Source: UBA7398 sp964597305
Lineage (GTDB): Bacteria > Actinomycetota > Actinomycetes > Nanopelagicales > Nanopelagicaceae
Assembly: GCA_964597305.1 (NCBI GenBank)
Contig: CAZQWU010000027.1
Location: forward strand, 1 to 16,809
Direction: 5' to 3'
DNA: 16,809 bases
A program made the translations under genes and the position numbers. Shown here in pieces: positions 14,655-16,809 of this stretch. The first letter of the stretch is position 1; the number at the start of each line of letters is the position of its first letter. The notes beneath the pieces are model-generated. The model was not told the DNA's origin. It ran no database searches and was given only the letters and a program-made list of their open reading frames with translations.

Positions 14655-16809
14655 TTACTCTGCGGATTTTTCATCAAGTCCAGCAGGAACAAGTGAGAAC
14701 TTGCCTTTTGGATCAATCTCACCAATCTTGACGTGAACGGTGTCGCCTACTTTCATCACATCTTCAAGGTTTTCAATCCGCTTTCCGCCATGCATTTTGC
14801 GAATTTGTGAAACGTGGAGCAAGCCATCTTTACCGGGAACGAGATTGACGAACGCTCCAAATTGCGCGAGTTTCACGACCGTGCCTTGGAATTCATCGCC
14901 AACGAGTAATTGGCGTGGATTAGCGATTGCGTTGACTTGTTCTTTCGCAGCTTCCGCAGCGGTTCCATTGGTTGCACCAATATAAATCGTTCCATCATCT
15001 TCAATGCTGATTTCTGCGCCAGTCTTCTCTTGGATTTCATTGATGACTTTGCCTTTAGGGCCTATCACTGCGCCAATTTGGTCGACTGGAATCTTGATCG
15101 AAATGATGCGTGGCGCCAATGGATTCATGTCATCAGGTCGATCAATCGCCTGCGTCATCACATCGAGAATGTGGAGGCGAGCTTCTTTTGCTTGATGCAG
15201 CGCACCAGCAAGAACGGAAGCGGGAATACCATCGAGCTTGGTATCAAGTTGTAGCGCTGTTACAAACTCTTCGGTACCAGCAACTTTGAAGTCCATATCG
15301 CCGAAAGCATCTTCCGCGCCAAGAATGTCAGTGAGCGCAACATATTCTGTTTTGCCATCGACATCATCAGAGATTAATCCCATCGCAATACCGGCAACCG
15401 GTGCGCGTAGCGGGACGCCTGCATTTAATAGTGACATTGTCGATGCGCATACCGAACCCATCGACGTTGAACCATTGGAACCAAGTGCTTCAGATACCTG
15501 ACGAATCGCATAAGGAAACTCTTCGCGAGTAGGAAGAACCGGGATCAGCGCTCGCTCTGCGAGTGCGCCATGGCCAATTTCGCGGCGCTTGGGAGATCCC
15601 ACGCGACCAGTTTCGCCCGTTGAATAGGGCGGGAAGTTGTAATTGTGCATATAGCGTTTATGGTCTTCTGGATTTAACGTATCAAGTTGTTGTTCCATTT
15701 TGAGCATATTGAGTGTGGTGATGCCAAGAATTTGTGTTTCGCCACGTTCAAAGAGTGCAGAGCCATGTACTCGTGGAACGACTTCAACTTCGGCAGTCAA
15801 TGGTCGAATATCGCGTAATCCACGGCCATCGATACGAATTTTGTCACGCAATACGCGTTGCCGTACTAATTTCTTAGTAACGGATCGAATCGCTGCAGGA
15901 ATTTCTTTCTCTCGACCTTCAAATTGTGGAGCAAGTTTCTCTTTTACTCGATCTGAAATTGCATCGAGCTCTGCTTCACGATCTGCCTTCGATACGACGG
16001 TAAGTGCCTTGGCGAGATCGGCTTTTGCCTCAGTTTCAACAGCGGCATAAACATCATCTTGATAATCCAAGAAAACTGGGAATTCTGCAGTCGGCTTCGC
16101 TGCAACTTTTGCAAGTTGTAGTTGAGCTTCGCAGAGCGTGCGGATAAAGGGTTTTGCCGCTTCTAAACCTTGCGCAACAACTTCTTCAGTAGGTGCTTGC
16201 GCCCCACCTTTTACTAATTCAATTGTTTTTGCAGTGGCTTCTGCTTCCACCATCATGATGGCAACATCGTCGCCAGCAATTCGACCAGCTACGACCATGT
16301 CAAAAACAGCATTTTCTACCTGGCTGTGGTTAGGGAACGCAACCCATTGACCATCGATAAGCGCGACACGTACGCCACCAATGGGACCGGAATATGGCAA
16401 TCCGGCTAATTGTGTTGACATCGAAGCAGCATTGATCGCAATAACGTCGTACATATGATCTTGATCAAGAGCCATCACTGTGACAACTATTTGAACTTCG
16501 TTACGAAGACCTTTAATAAAAGATGGTCGAAGTGGGCGATCAATTAATCGACATGTCAAAATCGCATCTTCTGAAGGTCGTCCTTCACGTCGGAAGAATG
16601 AGCCAGGAATCTTTCCCACCGCGTACATACGCTCTTCAACATCGACAGTGAGTGGAAAGAAGTCGAATGAATCACGGGGTGACTTTGATGCCGTTGTTGC
16701 TGAGAGCAACATCGTCTCATCGTCGAGATAGACAACAGCAGTTCCTGCTGCTTGCCGAGCACGTCGGCCAGTTTCAAAACGAATTTCTCGTTTTCCAAAT
16801 TTGCCATTG
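14655..16809 (-). CDS. pnp: Polyribonucleotide nucleotidyltransferase (PNPase), 5' end outside window
   Basis: A phosphorolytic 3'-5' exoribonuclease and polynucleotide synthase; this is the actinobacterial gpsI gene. The open frame continues through the right edge: upstream of the internal ATG at 16712 it reads NGKFGKREIRFETGRRARQA and then GTAVVYLDDET, which is normal PNPase N-terminal sequence. The gene is therefore cut by the window, lacking only about 10-20 residues; 717 codons are visible. Domains, in visible numbering: first RNase PH domain (~1-170), helical linker, second RNase PH domain (~330-550, with AFGDMDFKVAGT holding the catalytic aspartates), KH domain (~567-630, IGAVIGPKGKVINEI) and S1 domain (~637-710, VVKLAQFGAFVNL). 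It heads the visible pnp-pepR-dapB unit. Its promoter lies beyond the window. Confidence 0.96.
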   Translation of the reverse strand, partial: NGKFGKREIRFETGRRARQAAGTAVVYLDDETMLLSATTASKSPRDSFDFFPLTVDVEERMYAVGKIPGSFFRREGRPSEDAILTCRLIDRPLRPSFIKGLRNEVQIVVTVMALDQDHMYDVIAINAASMSTQLAGLPYSGPIGGVRVALIDGQWVAFPNHSQVENAVFDMVVAGRIAGDDVAIMMVEAEATAKTIELVKGGAQAPTEEVVAQGLEAAKPFIRTLCEAQLQLAKVAAKPTAEFPVFLDYQDDVYAAVETEAKADLAKALTVVSKADREAELDAISDRVKEKLAPQFEGREKEIPAAIRSVTKKLVRQRVLRDKIRIDGRGLRDIRPLTAEVEVVPRVHGSALFERGETQILGITTLNMLKMEQQLDTLNPEDHKRYMHNYNFPPYSTGETGRVGSPKRREIGHGALAERALIPVLPTREEFPYAIRQVSEALGSNGSTSMGSVCASTMSLLNAGVPLRAPVAGIAMGLISDDVDGKTEYVALTDILGAEDAFGDMDFKVAGTEEFVTALQLDTKLDGIPASVLAGALHQAKEARLHILDVMTQAIDRPDDMNPLAPRIISIKIPVDQIGAVIGPKGKVINEIQEKTGAEISIEDDGTIYIGATNGTAAEAAKEQVNAIANPRQLLVGDEFQGTVVKLAQFGAFVNLVPGKDGLLHVSQIRKMHGGKRIENLEDVMKVGDTVHVKIGEIDPKGKFSLVPAGLDEKSAE

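Noticed and set aside
14655..16712. PNPase starting at ATG 16712
   Set aside because: Canonical PNPase sequence continues in frame upstream to the window edge, so this ATG is internal.
16556..16807. Minus-strand open frame of 83 codons at the right edge
   Set aside because: It is a shifted frame of the PNPase N-terminal coding region and resembles no protein.
1..16809. Mobile elements, CRISPR arrays, tRNA/rRNA genes or defence systems
   Set aside because: I looked for repeats, cloverleaf-like segments, transposase and nuclease motifs and saw none; the gene order is ordinary actinobacterial core.

Overview
The window is a compact, single-copy stretch of an actinobacterial chromosome of moderate GC (about 45-50% by eye). 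The minus-strand order pnp, M16 peptidase, dapB ... thyX, dapA, rnj, ftsK, rodZ-like, rimO, pgsA, cinA/pncC, clgR ... DUF3046, (recA) is the order known from Streptomyces and, with insertions, Mycobacterium. The moderate GC, lack of spacer and many start/stop overlaps suggest a streamlined lineage, for example freshwater acI/Nanopelagicales. That assignment is inference; no taxonomic search was possible.

Layout, left to right. (1) 1-1046: an actinobacterial SOS (LexA) box at the left edge, presumably in front of recA just outside the window, then DUF3046, a TetR-family regulator and the Xre-type regulator ClgR, all read leftward. (2) 1047-1132: an 87-base regulatory gap holding two strong dyads. 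(3) 1133-4246: pncC/cinA, pgsA, rimO and a rodZ-like gene, largely translationally coupled. (4) 4348-6702: ftsK. (5) 6763-10073: rnj, dapA, thyX. (6) 10074-10134: divergent 61-base promoter region. (7) 10135-11111: azlC-azlD, the only plus-strand genes. (8) 11105-14642: ndh (type II NADH dehydrogenase), a mycoredoxin-like glutaredoxin, dapB and an M16 peptidase. (9) 14655-16809: pnp, cut at its 5' end by the window edge.

Together the genes cover RNA turnover (PNPase, RNase J), lysine/peptidoglycan precursor synthesis (DapA, DapB), thymidylate synthesis (ThyX), chromosome segregation and cell shape (FtsK, RodZ-like), phospholipid synthesis (PgsA), ribosomal protein modification (RimO), NAD salvage (PncC), respiration and redox (NDH-2, glutaredoxin), amino-acid export (AzlCD), and stress/proteolysis control (ClgR, LexA box). 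No tRNA, rRNA, CRISPR, insertion sequence, phage gene or defence system was seen, and no intergenic stretch exceeds 300 bases. I found no clearly new biological system; the points most worth checking are the clgR-tetR cassette with its dyads, the SOS box, the paired leaderless-looking divergent promoter, and the coupled glutaredoxin-NDH-2 pair.
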